Notes: generated from the sequence alone by a model not told the origin. DNA of 64,000 bases from Platanthera guangdongensis (GCA_039583875.1 CM077162.1:171511220-171575219), one strand, 5' to 3'; positions 45,028-56,440 are shown, numbered from the stretch's first letter. Numbers and translations: made by a program.

Positions 45028-46608
45028 AAGCTTTTGCTATTACAGAGCAAAAGTTGGAGATGAACTTATAAGGAATAAAAGAAATCCTAAGTTTTAGCTA
45101 CCGCTTGAATTAATTAAAAGTAAGATCAAAATAAATATCCGGGGTTAAAGAATTAAATCCTAATTTATGAAATGTTATAAATAGTGGAAGAGTTTCAAAA
45201 AGACTTCTGGATAAAATAAAATAAAAAGCAAAAATTTATTTTTGTTAGTTTAACAAATATGGATTGGATTTATATAAAAAACCTTAGCTTAAAAGAAGTT
45301 AAAAGAAATAATGCAATTTAAAAATTATGCTCTCAAAAAAATTTTAAATTAAGTCTAGAATCATTGAAATAGGCTAAGTAGTTTGGTGGTTTATGAAGAA
45401 GGCTTGAATATTGAGGCGAGACAATTTTTTCTGGAACCTCCAATTTTTTTCTTTTTGGATAGTTAGGAAAATGAAATCTTATTTTCCTAACACATAAATT
45501 TTTTTCTTTCTTCATAATAAATAACTAACCCAATGTATATGTGTAGGAGTAATGAATTTTATCCTCTTACTCCATACATATAATCTTTTTTTTAAATATT
45601 GGGTGTCTATGTTTACGGAATGAAATCTTATTCCCATTGACATAAGATATTTTCAGGGATAGGGGTAAACATATCAAGTAAGACATGAAAAAAAGGAAGT
45701 GGGTTTAGTTTTTTCAAAAAGAAAACTAGATTTTAATAAAAAAGTTTTGAGAGCAACCTTTTTAAAAGGAACGTTCCAATGTTTCTAAAAGCAAAGAGTA
45801 GAAATAATTGAAATCCATGGATATTATTTTCTAACATAAAAAAACGAGCTTCTATTTATAAAATTAGAAGTGGTGGTGAAAAACAAGTTCTCTATTATAA
45901 GGAAAAGACATAAAATTTTTTTTAAATCTTAACCCCAGACACTTAAATCTATCAAACTTTAATTAATAAACGAATAGTAAGCAAAGAATAACTAAAATTC
46001 GCATATAAATTAACTCGAAACTAGATTTTTGGAAGCAAAAAGGGTTAAGATATGGTATATTCGAATTATTTTGTTACATAATTTAACAAAACATTTTTTT
46101 TGGAATTTTTAGAGTTTTTATCATTTTTTTGTGTTTTAATTATTATCTTTTTAGGATTTTTAGATTTTTATCTTTTTAGGATTTTTGGGGTTTTCAAATT
46201 TTTTTTTTTTATTTTTTTAGTTTTTGTAGATAAGTTATTGACAAGAAAGAGGAGAGAAAGAAGTGTTATTTAAGAAGATAGGGGGGAAAGAGAGATTTTT
46301 ACATATAAAAAAGGAGCAAAGTAAAAACTCGATTGCAGCCCCCGCGAACAGACTCTTATTTGAATGGTTGGTTCGATGAGTCGAACGTCGCGGACAGGCA
46401 GAATGCAAGCTTTTACAAATAAGAAAATGGGGGGGGGGAAAGAGAATTTTTTTTTTTGAAGTTACAAAAACTATTTACAAAGTAAAAAAAGTTTTTTTTG
46501 AAGTTTTATGATAATAAAAACAAGGAAATTTTTTTTATAGATTTTAAGTTTTGCAAATTTTTTTTTTAGTTTTGATGAGTACAGAATAAAAAATGCAGTA
46601 GAGGAAAA

Positions 46609-46626
46609 CACCCCCATACTTAAACC
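46609..46626 (-). other. Second PPT-like tract of F
   Basis: Minus strand GGTTTAAGTATGGGGGTG, preceded by CATTAGGGACAATGTT. This pair is typical of the region after the coding part of Tat/Athila elements. Confidence 0.65.
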
Positions 46627-47452
46627 CAACATTGTCCCTAATGTTGCAATCTAAGTATGCAGAACAGATAAGATACAAAATATAAAAAGTACAAAAATAA
46701 AAAGGGAGGCTAGGAGCTTCCCTTAGACGAGTCCGGGAAGGCGCAGGTTGAAACCCTGTATTAGTTAGAAGAAAAAGCAAAAAGATAACAGAAAAAACAA
46801 AAAAAAAGGATAAACTCGGCCTAAAGTGTGCGGGCGGTAGGGAGCATGTGCGTGGGTGACTCGGAAGGTAGCTAAGGCCTTAGCGACCATTGCGGGATAA
46901 AAATGTGATCCCCTAGCGCGCACAATAATGGAAGTGTGCCGAAGTAAAATGAAACGAAATAAAACAAATTAAAATAAAAGAAGTTAAATAAAATATATAT
47001 AGATCTATTAATATCACATTATATATTTTTTGGTGTTTTTAAGTAGGTTTTTTATTTTTTAGTTGATGATTTTTTTAGGTAGGTTTTTTAGTTTTTAGTT
47101 TTTTTTGTTTTTATAAAAATAATGAAAATATAAGGTTTTTATTTATTATTATGATTTTTTGTTAAGTTTTTCATTTTTTCAAAATTTTTAGTTTTGTTTG
47201 TTTTATAGTGTTTTTTTTTGTTTTTTGTTTTTTTCAAAAACAATAATGACAATAAAAATATTTTTGTTAAGTTTTTTTTTTTCATTTTTTGGATTTTTAG
47301 TTTTTTTTTTTGAGTTTAGTTTTTTTTTTAGTTTTATAGTTTTCTTTTCAAATTGTAAGTTTTTAAGGTTTTGCAAAATTTTTTTTTTAGTTTTATAAGT
47401 TTTTCAATTTTTTTTGTTTTTGTTTTATAATTTTATAATATTTTGTTTTATA

Positions 47453-47453
<1 letters not shown>

Positions 47454-47491
<38 letters not shown>
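47454..47491. repeat. (TTA)n microsatellite
   Basis: About twelve TTA/TAT units in the F internal region. Confidence 0.9.
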
Positions 47492-47492
<1 letters not shown>

Positions 47493-47581
47493 TTTTGTTG
47501 GCCATTTTTAATTTTTGTTATATATATAGATTTAGGTAAAATTAATAGATTTCCAGGGTTTAAAATAACGAAAACGACTTT

Positions 47582-47599
47582 TCCCCGGCAACGGCGCCA
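47582..47599 (-). other. Primer-binding site of F (tRNA-Asp)
   Basis: Minus strand TGGCGCCGTTGCCGGGGA is complementary to the 3' end of plant tRNA-Asp(GUC), six bases after the LTR end. Confidence 0.9.
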
Positions 47600-47634
47600 A
47601 AAACTTGGTGGTTAAAACTCCAAAATTATTTACG

Positions 47635-47650
47635 GTCACGCGGCGACCCG
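47635..47650 (-). other. Second site complementary to tRNA-Asp in U5 of F
   Basis: Plus strand GTCACGCGGCGACCCG versus tRNA-Asp GTCACGCGGGTGACCCG: 15 of 17 positions agree, with one gap and one mismatch. F RNA (minus strand) would therefore be complementary to the tRNA from the anticodon to the T arm, 36 nt before the PBS. Confidence 0.55.
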
Positions 47651-49821
47651 GTGGTTTTATTTGAGAAAAAGACGGATGTGATTTTTATTTAGAAAACGGG
47701 GCGCGCGTATTTATTTATTTGGATATAAAACGGTGTGATCGAGTTTTAACGAAAGGAGGCAAGTGCACCTATCGTGAGTAGTACAGGATATTCCGGGTGG
47801 AATATCGAGGTCGTATTGTTCTCGGGGCCGGTTCGATTATTTCTACTCTTCCCTGGAGGGGACTATTATTTTACCGATAATTATCTGTCGGGATATTTTA
47901 TATATAATAAAAAATGACAAAATAAAACTGAAAATGAAAGCAATAAAAAGAAAGCATGAAGGTGGTGCCGATGAAGAGCTTAGCTCGATGGCACCGAAAA
48001 AACAAATGAACTAAAATAGACTTAAATAAAAAGAGCTCCTAAATTTCTAATTAATTAAGGCGGAGACTTGGCCGTGGAGGTTCCACTAAAATGAGCTCAC
48101 CTATCTCTAGGACTATCGCTCACCTGAACGCTAAGACTATTCGACTGAACGTTAGTCCGACGAAGGATTCCTCTTAACGCCCGCATTACGCTAAGAACCC
48201 CGCTATTGGGTGGGGAACCCAATCCGGTAGAGTTGGTGCGCCTCCTCTCTCGAGGGTTAGTGCGGAACTCTCTTTGCCAAGGGGTTATCGGTCCATATGC
48301 ACGGCCTCTCGGCTAGCTAGCATATGGACTACGGAAATAGGGCCCACACATCGATATGTGGTCCTACGCGTCGTTAACCCCGGGCAAACCTTAAGTACTT
48401 TTAATTAATTAGAAAGATGAGACCTTTAATTATTTTAAGCTATTTTATTTGTCCCAATGCTCTTCGATGCCGAGGGCTAAGAACGATTAGCCACTCATCG
48501 GAATGAGGAAGGCTTGTGGTGAAAAGCAGAAAAGAAAGCAGAAAATGGAAAGCAGGAAATGAAAGCAGTAAAATGAAAGCAGTAAAGGAAAGCTGAAAAT
48601 TGCAAGTCCTACCCAAACGAGTAGGACTGAAGAAAGCTGTAAATTGCGAGTCCCGGCACAAATGCGTGGGCGGGAGAAATGAAAGCAGTAAAACGCACAC
48701 ACGCAAGTCCTACTCAAATGAGTAGGAGAAAATAAATGCGGGTCCTACTCAACCGAGTAGGACAAAATAAATGCAACGCACGCACACACTCGACATAAAG
48801 TAAAACTCACGCACACACTCTCTCGACATAAATGAACACACACACACAAATCCTACTCAAACGAGTAGGGAAATAAAGACCTGCCATTTAACTCGAATGA
48901 GTAGGCGGAAATAAAGAAAATTACAAACTCACGCACTCTACAGAAAGTAAAACACACGCACACACTCGACAGAATTAAAATAAAGCAAAACGCCATTTAA
49001 CTCTTAACGAGTAGGCGAAAATAGATGCACACAAGTACAGAAAAATGTAAAAAAACTAAGTTGTCTAAAAATGAAAACAACTGCATTTCTACCGCTAGAA
49101 TGCGGGAGAAATGCATAAAAAGATGAAATAAAATAAAAGGGGCAAAAGTTTAAACGAAAAATCAAAGTGCACGAAAATTAAAACGAATACATTTCTACCG
49201 CTAGAATGCGGTAGAAATGCATAAAAAGAGAACGAAAAAATTAAATAAGGAAAAAGTTTTTTGAAATAAAAACAAAAATGAAAATGCTTGAAAAATTAAA
49301 ACAATTATGTTTTCATTCTTATAATTTTATATCAACGCCTAAAAAGTGGAAATAAGACTAAAAGAGAACGAAAAGTTTTACAATCCTAAAGAGCCTAAGT
49401 TAAAAGAAAATTAAAAATCACCTTTTAAAACATTGTTTTATAAACTTATAGGAATGAAAACAAAGTAAAAATAATAAAGTAAACCTAAACAAGTATTTGC
49501 ATGAAAATAAAATTGCGATTATAACGGCTAGAAATTAGATAAAAGTTAAAAGATAAAAAGATTTTAGAAGACATAAAAAAAACAAAATAAGAACAAACAT
49601 TAAAAATCACTTCGAGTAGGGCGCATGAATGGATTCCAAGCTATGCAAAGAGAGAAAAAACTAACACATTTTATTATGAAAAAGTGATTACAAGAAAGCT
49701 AAAAACAAACACTAAGAGAGGGGAAGAAAATCCCTTACATAGCATGAGAAGGCAATTCGGCAGCACCTACCCTAAGAAAAGTGGTTCAAAAAGGGAACAT
49801 GAATCCTAAGCAGAAGCTCTG

Positions 49822-49829
49822 AATTTATA
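49822..49829 (-). promoter_or_regulatory. TATA box of the F 5' LTR
   Basis: TATAAATT on the minus strand, directly downstream of the word array. Confidence 0.6.
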
Positions 49830-49844
49830 GAAAAAATTTACACG

Positions 49845-50410
49845 GGTCACGCCCTTGGTCACGGGCGTGACATGGGCGTGTCAGTACTATTTGCGAAGGC
49901 GGCCGGCGATTTGACGGGAAAGTGGACTTCGGGCTGGACACGTGTCGGTCTCGCAGTGGTCACGCCCCTGGTCACGGGCGTGACTCTGGGCGTGTCAAGC
50001 AGGTGGATCTGGGCGCGGGTTGCGCCGAAAGTCTTCGGGCAGGTCTTGTCGGGCTAGCTGGAAAGGTCACGCCCCAGGTCACGGGCGTGACTCTGGGCGT
50101 GTCGGCTGGTGTCGACACAAGACGAATGTCGAGCGGAAAGTGTCGAGTTGAAAATCGTCGAGCGGAAATTGAGTCACGCCCCAGGTCACGGGCGTGACGC
50201 TGGGCGTGACTGTTGGTGTCGACACTCGACGATCGTCGAGAGGAATTCGTCGAGTGGAGTGAACACGGTCTTGGGTCACGCCCCGTGTCAGGTGACACGG
50301 GCGTGACGCCGGGCGTGTCAGGCTTTGCTCTTCAAAATTCGCAGATTTCAATGGAGTTTGTCGTGTCACGCCATGGTCACGGGCGTGACCAATTTGTCAC
50401 GGGCGTGACT
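49845..50410. repeat. GTCACGCCC/GGGCGTGAC word array in U3 of F (right LTR)
   Basis: Same as 44270-44840, again with GGTGTCGACAC and TCGTCGAG words in the middle (50105-50255). Confidence 0.88.
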
Positions 50411-50589
50411 TGACAATTTTTGGCAGATTTTTCATATTTTCTGAAAAATAAAAATAAAGCAAGTTAGTATAATATTTACAAAAAAGGAGCAATTTATTAA
50501 GCAAAAATATATAAAAAAGATGAAAAGAAATGAAAACGACTAAATTAATGTACAGAAAAATAGGTATATTTACAATCCATCAGTAGTTC

Positions 50590-50725
50590 TTCATGCTTAC
50601 TCGAGTAATTGATTTCTACCCACTCAAGTAGCCTATCTTTATATACCCGAGTATGTTCTCCTTCATGTACTCGAGTAGTTATTCAACTACTCGAGTAGCT
50701 ATTCACTTACTCGTGTAGTTGGCTG
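50590..50725. repeat. TACTCGAGTA array in U3 of E (right part)
   Basis: Three exact ACTCGAGTA cores and several variants continue the array interrupted by F. Confidence 0.88.
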
Positions 50726-50836
50726 AACCTTTTCTGAAATTTGTCTAAGTCCTTTTTCTGACGGGATTTTAAAATCACGCGACATGATTGGTCCACGTGT
50801 ACACCATTATGACTGATTATGACCGTTAGTCTCTCC

Positions 50837-50844
50837 TATATAAG
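50837..50844 (+). promoter_or_regulatory. TATA box of the E LTR
   Basis: TATATAAG about 115 bp after the last word of the array. Confidence 0.75.
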
Positions 50845-51399
50845 GTCTTATCAGAAAATGACAAACCCTAAGTATTCTCCAAGCTTTCTTGTCATTTTAT
50901 TTCGAGAAAAATTCTTTAGCCGACTCCTCCCTGTTTTCCCGAAACGGAAGCCGCCGCCGCCACCACATTCTTCCGGCCACTGCTTCTAAGGTCAGAGGAT
51001 TCATTCTGAAGAAAGTTACAGATCGAGATCGACATCACCGTTCATCTTCTCTCTCTGATTCTGTAAAAGCTAGAAGATCCAGATCTGGGTCAAGACTCTC
51101 TTCACCGATTTCTGATAGTGCTGCAAAGTCCATAAGAAGAAGTTTTCTGGCCATTTCATCAGATCTGTTTGGATTTACTGTTTGTATAATTTTCCAAAAT
51201 TTTATTAATCTTGTAGGAGAAAGTTTCTCCGAGTGTAGGAGTTTTTCACTCCGAGTTTGTAGGAAGTGTTATCTTCCGAGGTGTAGATCCCCTTGTTTGG
51301 ATCGAGTTTGTAGGAACTTTGTTCCGAGGGTAGGATCGATTTTTGATCCGAGATAGTGGAGTAGCCGAGTCTAGTTGATTGCTAGATCGGTGAGGGAAA

Positions 51400-51446
51400 G
51401 TGGATGTACCCAAGGTTGGGGAACCACTATAAATCTTGTGTCGTCT
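51400..51446 (+). promoter_or_regulatory. Conserved R/U5 block of E
   Basis: GTGGATGTACCCAAGG then GGGGAACCACTATAAATC; see the same block at 4375-4426. Confidence 0.55.
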
Positions 51447-51564
51447 GTGATATTGGTAGATAGTTCTGTACTGTGCTCTAATTATCTTTTATTCCGCAAA
51501 AGACGCACAACTCACCTATTCACCCCCTCTAGGTGATTTATGTTGACAACCGTTTTCTTTCTAT

Positions 51565-51580
51565 TGGTATCAGAGGGAGG
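51565..51580 (+). other. Primer-binding site of E (tRNA-iMet)
   Basis: TGGTATCAGAGGGAGG, the same as in C. Confidence 0.9.
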
Positions 51581-51646
51581 TTGATCGTAAAAAAGTTAAC
51601 ACCTTGATCAGATCCAAATCTGTTGTCTGAAAGACTCTACCATAAA

Positions 51647-53956
51647 ATGGACAAGGGCAAAGATTTCGCCAAGCTTCCACTGTGCAACAAAAATAACTTT
51701 CCCATGTGTAAAGAAAGGATAAAATTTTTTATCGAAGCTGTGGATCCAAGGATCTTCATGATCGTTGAAGAAGGTCCTTACGTTCCCATGACTGTGTACA
51801 CTATCGACCCTACAAAGAAAGTTCCCAAAAAGCTAATGGATCTCGACAAAGACGAGATTGCACTTGTCTTCCTTGACAAGAAAGCTAAGAATATTATAGC
51901 GAGTGCAGTCGATGACTCAATGCTGCAGAATTTGATTCACTGTCAATTAGCTAAGGAGATGTGGCATTCTTTAGTCACTTTGATGGAAGGAACTGAAGAA
52001 GTAAGGGATGATCGGAGATCCCTTCTCAACCAAAAATATGAAGCGTTCCGACAAGGGAACAAGGAAACAATTGCCGACACATTTGAAAACTTCTTCAAAA
52101 TTGTGAATGGCCTAAGGGTGTATGGTCGTGTCTTCACCAACGGAGAACTGAACGACAAGTTCTTGAGATCCCTAACCAAGGAATGGGATAACAAGGTATG
52201 CGCCATCAGGGAGTTCGGGAAGCTAGCTGAAACGGACCCGCAAAATCTCTTTGGAAAGCTTATGTCTTATGAACTCCAAATCAATACAAGAAAAGCTGAA
52301 GAAGAGAAAGACAGGTGTGCACTAAAGGAGAAATCTGTCGATCTAAAGGAAGACACCTCCAGAAAGACTAAGGCTGCCTGCCCCGCTCCAGCTCCAGAAG
52401 TTGATGAAGAAGAAGAAACATCAGAGCCTAGCACCTCAGGCTCTGAACTATCTGAAGGAGAGTTCTCCTTACTCTCAAGGCAATTCAAGAAGTTTCTCAA
52501 TAAAAGGAAACAATGGAAAGGCAAGGATGCCTCATACAGAAGATCGCGCCGCGATGACGGTCGATAAAGAAAAGGCTCAAGCAGCCACGAAAGGTATAAT
52601 ACTAAACAGAACAAATACGTTTCAACTGACATCATTTGCTATTGCTGTAATAAGCCAGGTCACGTCATTGCTGACTGCCCTCACAAGAAGAAGGAGGGTG
52701 GTAGAAGAGAAGACAAGAAATCCTCACACAATAAGAAAAGGAAAGAGAAGAGCCTCATAGCCAAAAGGAGCAAGACTCTTAGCGACTCCGACTCATCTGA
52801 GTCAAGTAAAGAAGAAGAAGCTTACTTTGGGCTAATGGCTCAAACAGATGATGAACAAGAGCCCCAGTTCACTGGGAAGGTAAACTCTCATACCCCTCTT
52901 TCAGAGTCTGAAGTCTCTGAACATGATTGCGAGGGTAGCTCCTCTGACGATGAGTCAGAATTAATGGCCCAGTACAAGGAGTTAATCATGGCTTACGACA
53001 AATGTCGTCGAGTTGTGAAGACCCAGGCTAAAGAGATCAAGTCTCTAAAAGCCGAAGAGAGCATCTTGAGAGAGAAAGTCGCAAAGACTGACTCCCTCGA
53101 AGAAAACTTCAATAATGCTATTGAAGAATACAACAAGGCTCTTGAGCATCTTGACCTTAAGGAGAAGATCATCAAGGGATTGGAAGCCGAACTTGCGGCT
53201 GAAAGGAAACGTGTTGAGAGTTTTTCGAAGCCCAAGACAGTTCTTCCATTCATTGCTGAATTCTCAGCAAAGGCCAAGGGAGCTGGACTAGGCCATGAAG
53301 AAGCTCCTAGTAAATCCTCTAGGAGAAACAAGAATCAACGGAAAAATAAGGCCTCCAAAAAGGGCTCAGCCGAAGAAAAGGGAAAAGCCCCTCAAAATCA
53401 AACTACATTCAAAAAGGTCATCTTTCCATCAAATGAGTTTGATTTTGACTCATCATACGTGCACTTTGCTAGGCCTACTTATGTAGAGCCAAAGTCCCGC
53501 TATCAAGGATGGGCTCGACCCCGAAACTTTGGCGAAAGTGTCTTTAAGGTACCTCATGAAGAAGTTATTCTTCAGAGCTATGGCCCTTTCAATCATGAGC
53601 ATAACTTCAAGAAGGCACCAAAGACAAAGCCGGTTGGAGAGAAGCCCATAAAGGAGAAGAAGCCATGTGATTGCCATAATCATGAGGCATCTCCCTCCAA
53701 GAATGCTACCCCTGCTAGACCAAAGTTCCAAAAGGTCAAGCAGGAGATCTTGAGGCAAAGGTACAACCGATTTGACTGTTGGTGCTGTGGCAAGGTTGGT
53801 CACTTCGCCATAGATTGCTGGTTCAATTCCAGAAACGCTGCAATCCCTCATGTCAGTAATATGAGAAAGACCGCTCATAATGCTAACACTCGTAGGGGGA
53901 GCACTCTAACCCGAGACCAAGGACCCAAGCGTGTTTGGGTTCCTAAGTCAAATTGA
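51647..53956 (+). pseudogene. gag: gag of element E (one internal stop)
   Basis: One reading frame of about 770 codons from MDKGKDFAKLPLCNKNNF to VWVPKSN, broken only by a TAA at 52565-52567. Residues 1-230 are the UBN2-type gag domain (LAKEMWHSLVTLMEGTEEVR, LNDKFLRSL). An acidic patch follows, then a CCHC zinc knuckle (CYCCNKPGHVIADC, 52637-52678), a Ser/Asp-rich region, a coiled coil of about 100 residues (52960-53230), basic linkers, and a second CCHC knuckle (CWCCGKVGHFAIDC, 53777-53818). Both knuckles keep all ligands. Start chosen at the first Met after the PBS leader that begins the conserved region. It is the best-preserved gag here and close to C gag. Confidence 0.9.
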
Positions 53957-53968
53957 TTATGATTGCAG
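53954..53968 (+). other. gag-protease junction of E: two TGA stops and TTGCAG
   Basis: gag ends TGA, two codons later comes another in-frame TGA, then TTGCAG, then protease in the same frame. B and G also have stops followed by a CAG acceptor-like site here. Read-through or splicing is possible. Confidence 0.4.
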
Positions 53969-55644
53969 GGATGTCCAAAGGCCAACAAAACGCCTATCTG
54001 GTACTTGGACAGCGGATGCTCTCGGCATATGACCGAGACTAGAAGCCTCATTCAGAACTTTACTCCAGTCATGAACGGACCAAAGGTCATCTTCGGAGGT
54101 TCAGACCGTGGAATTACTAGAGGCTATGGTATGATTACTAACGGCAATGTATCCTTCTCGGATGTGGCCTATGTCGAAGGATTGGAACACAATCTCATTA
54201 ACATAAGCCAACTCTGCGATAAAGGATATATAGTTGAGCTCCATGCTGATAAGTGCTTGATAAAATCCGTTGACAATATGGAAACGATTCTATCCGGCAC
54301 TCGAAGCAGGAATATTTTCTGTTTAAATTTCATCTGTATAGATTCCTCTACACCAGCGTGTCTTTTAGCAAAAGATAGTGCGTCTCTTGGTGACCAATGG
54401 GACAAGAGACTAGCACATATTAATTTCAAAACCATTAATAAACTATTTTCAATGAACTTAGTACGTGATGCCCCAAATGTCAAATACGTCAAAGGCGGAC
54501 CTTGTCATGCATGCGTAAAGGCAAGCAAACAAGGGCTACCTTTAAAAGCATTATTGGCAAAGACTCTAGCAGATGTCTCCATCTATTGCACATGGACTTG
54601 TTTGGTCCACTGCAGATTAGAAGTTTGGGAGGTAAGGACTATACATTGGTAATTGTTGATGACTACTCGCGCTTTGCGTGGGTGTTCTTTCTGAAACACA
54701 AGTCAGATACCTTCGACATCTTTACTAATTTTGTCAGGCAAGTCCAGAATGAATACAACTGCTCCATAGTCAAAATCAGAAGTGACAACGGAACATAGTT
54801 CAAATCTGGGGCCATGACAGAATTCTATGAAAGCTTTGGTATCTTTCATGAGTTTTCCTCTCCTCGTACTCCACAACAGAATGGAGTGGCTGAGAGAAGG
54901 AACATAACACTCATAGAGGCCTGCAGGACCATGTTGAGTGACGCTTCACTACCAGAGTACTTCTGGGCTGAGGCCGTCAACACTGCGTGCCACGTGCAAA
55001 ATCGAGCACTCATAAACAAAGACCACAGTAAGACACCTTACGAACTTCTGAAAGGCAGGAAACCAACAGTCTCATACTTTAGAAGCTTTGGCTGTAAATG
55101 CTTCGTACTTAACAATGGTAAGTATCATACCACCAAGTTCAGCGAAAAGAGCTTTGAAGGTATTTTGGTAGGATATAGTAGCCATAGTAAGTCATATAGG
55201 ATATTTAATAGAAAAACCCTGATGGTGGAAGAATCGATACATGTTGTATTTGATGAGACGAGCTTGCTGCAAAGCAATCCGTCTAGTGTGCTCATTAAAA
55301 ATACAGGTGAAAAGCTGAAAGAAGCTAGCTTGGATGATCCGTTCGAAGACAAAGGCGAGAAGTTCATTAAGATCACCACTCCAACTCCTATTGGAGAGGC
55401 TGATAATCAAAATGAAGAAATCATCCAGGATGAAGAAATCACTCTAGTGCTTGAAGATAATCCAGATGCAAGAACTCTAGAGCTCAGACATCTGAAGGAT
55501 CCCCCATGGACCAGATCATAGGAGATCCCCGGGATGGTGTCAGAACTCAGAGAGGTAAACTAATGAGAATCTTCATTTGAGTTTTCTCTCACAGGTTGAA
55601 CCAAAGAAATTTGAGGAAGCAAACTCAGACGCATCATGGATAAT
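53963..55644 (+). pseudogene. pol: pol of element E: protease and integrase (broken, cut by gap)
   Basis: Protease with intact YLDSGCSRHMTE near 54000. GAG-pre-integrase (HNLINISQLCDKG, WDKRLAHINF). The zinc-binding CHAC is followed by a frameshift near 54520. Integrase core with DLFGP, VDDYSRF, a stop at 54797 within the SDNGT(E)F motif, and QNGVAERRN. The integrase C-terminal region (FGCKCFVLNNGK, GYSSHSKSYR, VFDE) is open to about 55500, then another frameshift. The RT-proximal VEPKKFEEANSDASWI starts at 55597 and runs into the gap. Confidence 0.9.
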
Positions 55645-56144
55645 NNNNNNNNNNNNNNNNNNNNNNNNNNNNNNNNNNNNNNNNNNNNNNNNNNNNNNNN
55701 NNNNNNNNNNNNNNNNNNNNNNNNNNNNNNNNNNNNNNNNNNNNNNNNNNNNNNNNNNNNNNNNNNNNNNNNNNNNNNNNNNNNNNNNNNNNNNNNNNNN
55801 NNNNNNNNNNNNNNNNNNNNNNNNNNNNNNNNNNNNNNNNNNNNNNNNNNNNNNNNNNNNNNNNNNNNNNNNNNNNNNNNNNNNNNNNNNNNNNNNNNNN
55901 NNNNNNNNNNNNNNNNNNNNNNNNNNNNNNNNNNNNNNNNNNNNNNNNNNNNNNNNNNNNNNNNNNNNNNNNNNNNNNNNNNNNNNNNNNNNNNNNNNNN
56001 NNNNNNNNNNNNNNNNNNNNNNNNNNNNNNNNNNNNNNNNNNNNNNNNNNNNNNNNNNNNNNNNNNNNNNNNNNNNNNNNNNNNNNNNNNNNNNNNNNNN
56101 NNNNNNNNNNNNNNNNNNNNNNNNNNNNNNNNNNNNNNNNNNNN
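55645..56144. other. Assembly gap, exactly 500 N
   Basis: A run of exactly 500 N, the usual placeholder for an unknown size. The left side is E pol and the right side is unrelated DNA. Confidence 0.98.
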
Positions 56145-56440
56145 AAAGTCAAAACCGAAAACCGCCCAAAAAAAAAAAACCGCACCACACCGAAACCCCC
56201 CAAACCGCACTTTCGTCCCCCCCATTTTTCCCACCCCCGCACCCCATGCGGTGCGGATTTCGGTTTGCGGCTCAAACCACACCATCTGCACCGCTCGCAA
56301 GCCTACCGGCGTTTTGCTCTGTTTCTACCCGCCCGCCTGAGAAACGCCCCCAAAAGCTTCGTTTGGAGCAGTCACCCTCCCCCTCCGGTTCGAACTCTCT
56401 GTTTCCACCCGCCGGATCGACCCGCCCCGCTTAAAAAAAA
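56145..56440. repeat. CCGCACC/GGTTTGCGG-rich tract, possibly the end region of a hAT-like element
   Basis: Repeated AAACCGC, CCGCACC and GCGGTGCGG motifs in both orientations resemble subterminal repeats of plant hAT elements. No terminal repeat or target duplication could be fixed because the gap adjoins. Confidence 0.3.

Larger units (their letters stand above)
45013..47605 (-). other. Internal region of F (non-coding)
   Basis: AT-rich, with many T or A homopolymers and no open frame with protein-like content. It holds the PPT (45013-45027), a second PPT-like tract (46609-46626), a (TTA)n run and the PBS. gag and pol are absent. Confidence 0.85.
42035..50582 (-). mobile_element. Element F, non-autonomous large LTR retrotransposon (LARD-like) nested in the E LTR
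   Basis: 8548 bp with two LTRs of 2978 and 2977 bp, 5-bp duplications GTAGT, a tRNA-Asp PBS and two PPT-like tracts. The 2.6-kb internal region has no coding capacity. The primer site and the GGGACAATGTT...AAGTATGGGGGTG motif are those of the Tat/Athila branch of Ty3/gypsy, so F is probably a coding-less derivative mobilised in trans. The LTRs look nearly identical, so it is likely the youngest layer of the nest. Confidence 0.9.
47606..50582 (-). repeat. 5' LTR of element F (2977 bp)
   Basis: Near-identical to 42035-45012. The word array is at 49845-50410 and the TATA box at 49822-49829. A few single-base changes, for example in the Asp-like segment flank (CCCGGTGG versus CCCGACGG). Confidence 0.93.
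50583..51562 (+). repeat. 5' LTR of E, second part (right of F)
   Basis: Begins with the GTAGT duplication, continues the TACTCGAGTA array to about 50725, then a TTTGTCTAAGTCC anchor, TATA box, leader and the R/U5 block (51400-51446). It ends near 51562 (CTTTCT, where CA is expected). With the first part the LTR is about 1.88 kb. An open frame at 50889-51356 has no known similarity and is probably chance. Confidence 0.85.
41133..55644 (+). mobile_element. Element E, Sirevirus-like Copia retrotransposon nested in G, cut by gap
   Basis: Plus strand: 5' LTR (41133-51562, interrupted by F), tRNA-iMet PBS, gag, protease, integrase, then the gap at the start of RT. gag and protease resemble C. RT, RNase H, any extra ORF and the 3' LTR are not seen. 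Confidence 0.92.

Noticed and set aside
50889..51356. 155-codon open frame in the E LTR downstream of the TATA box
   Set aside because: Ser/Arg-rich, no recognisable domain, lies in R/U5 leader; probably chance.
55560..56434. Open frames crossing the N run
   Set aside because: They exist only because N does not encode stops.
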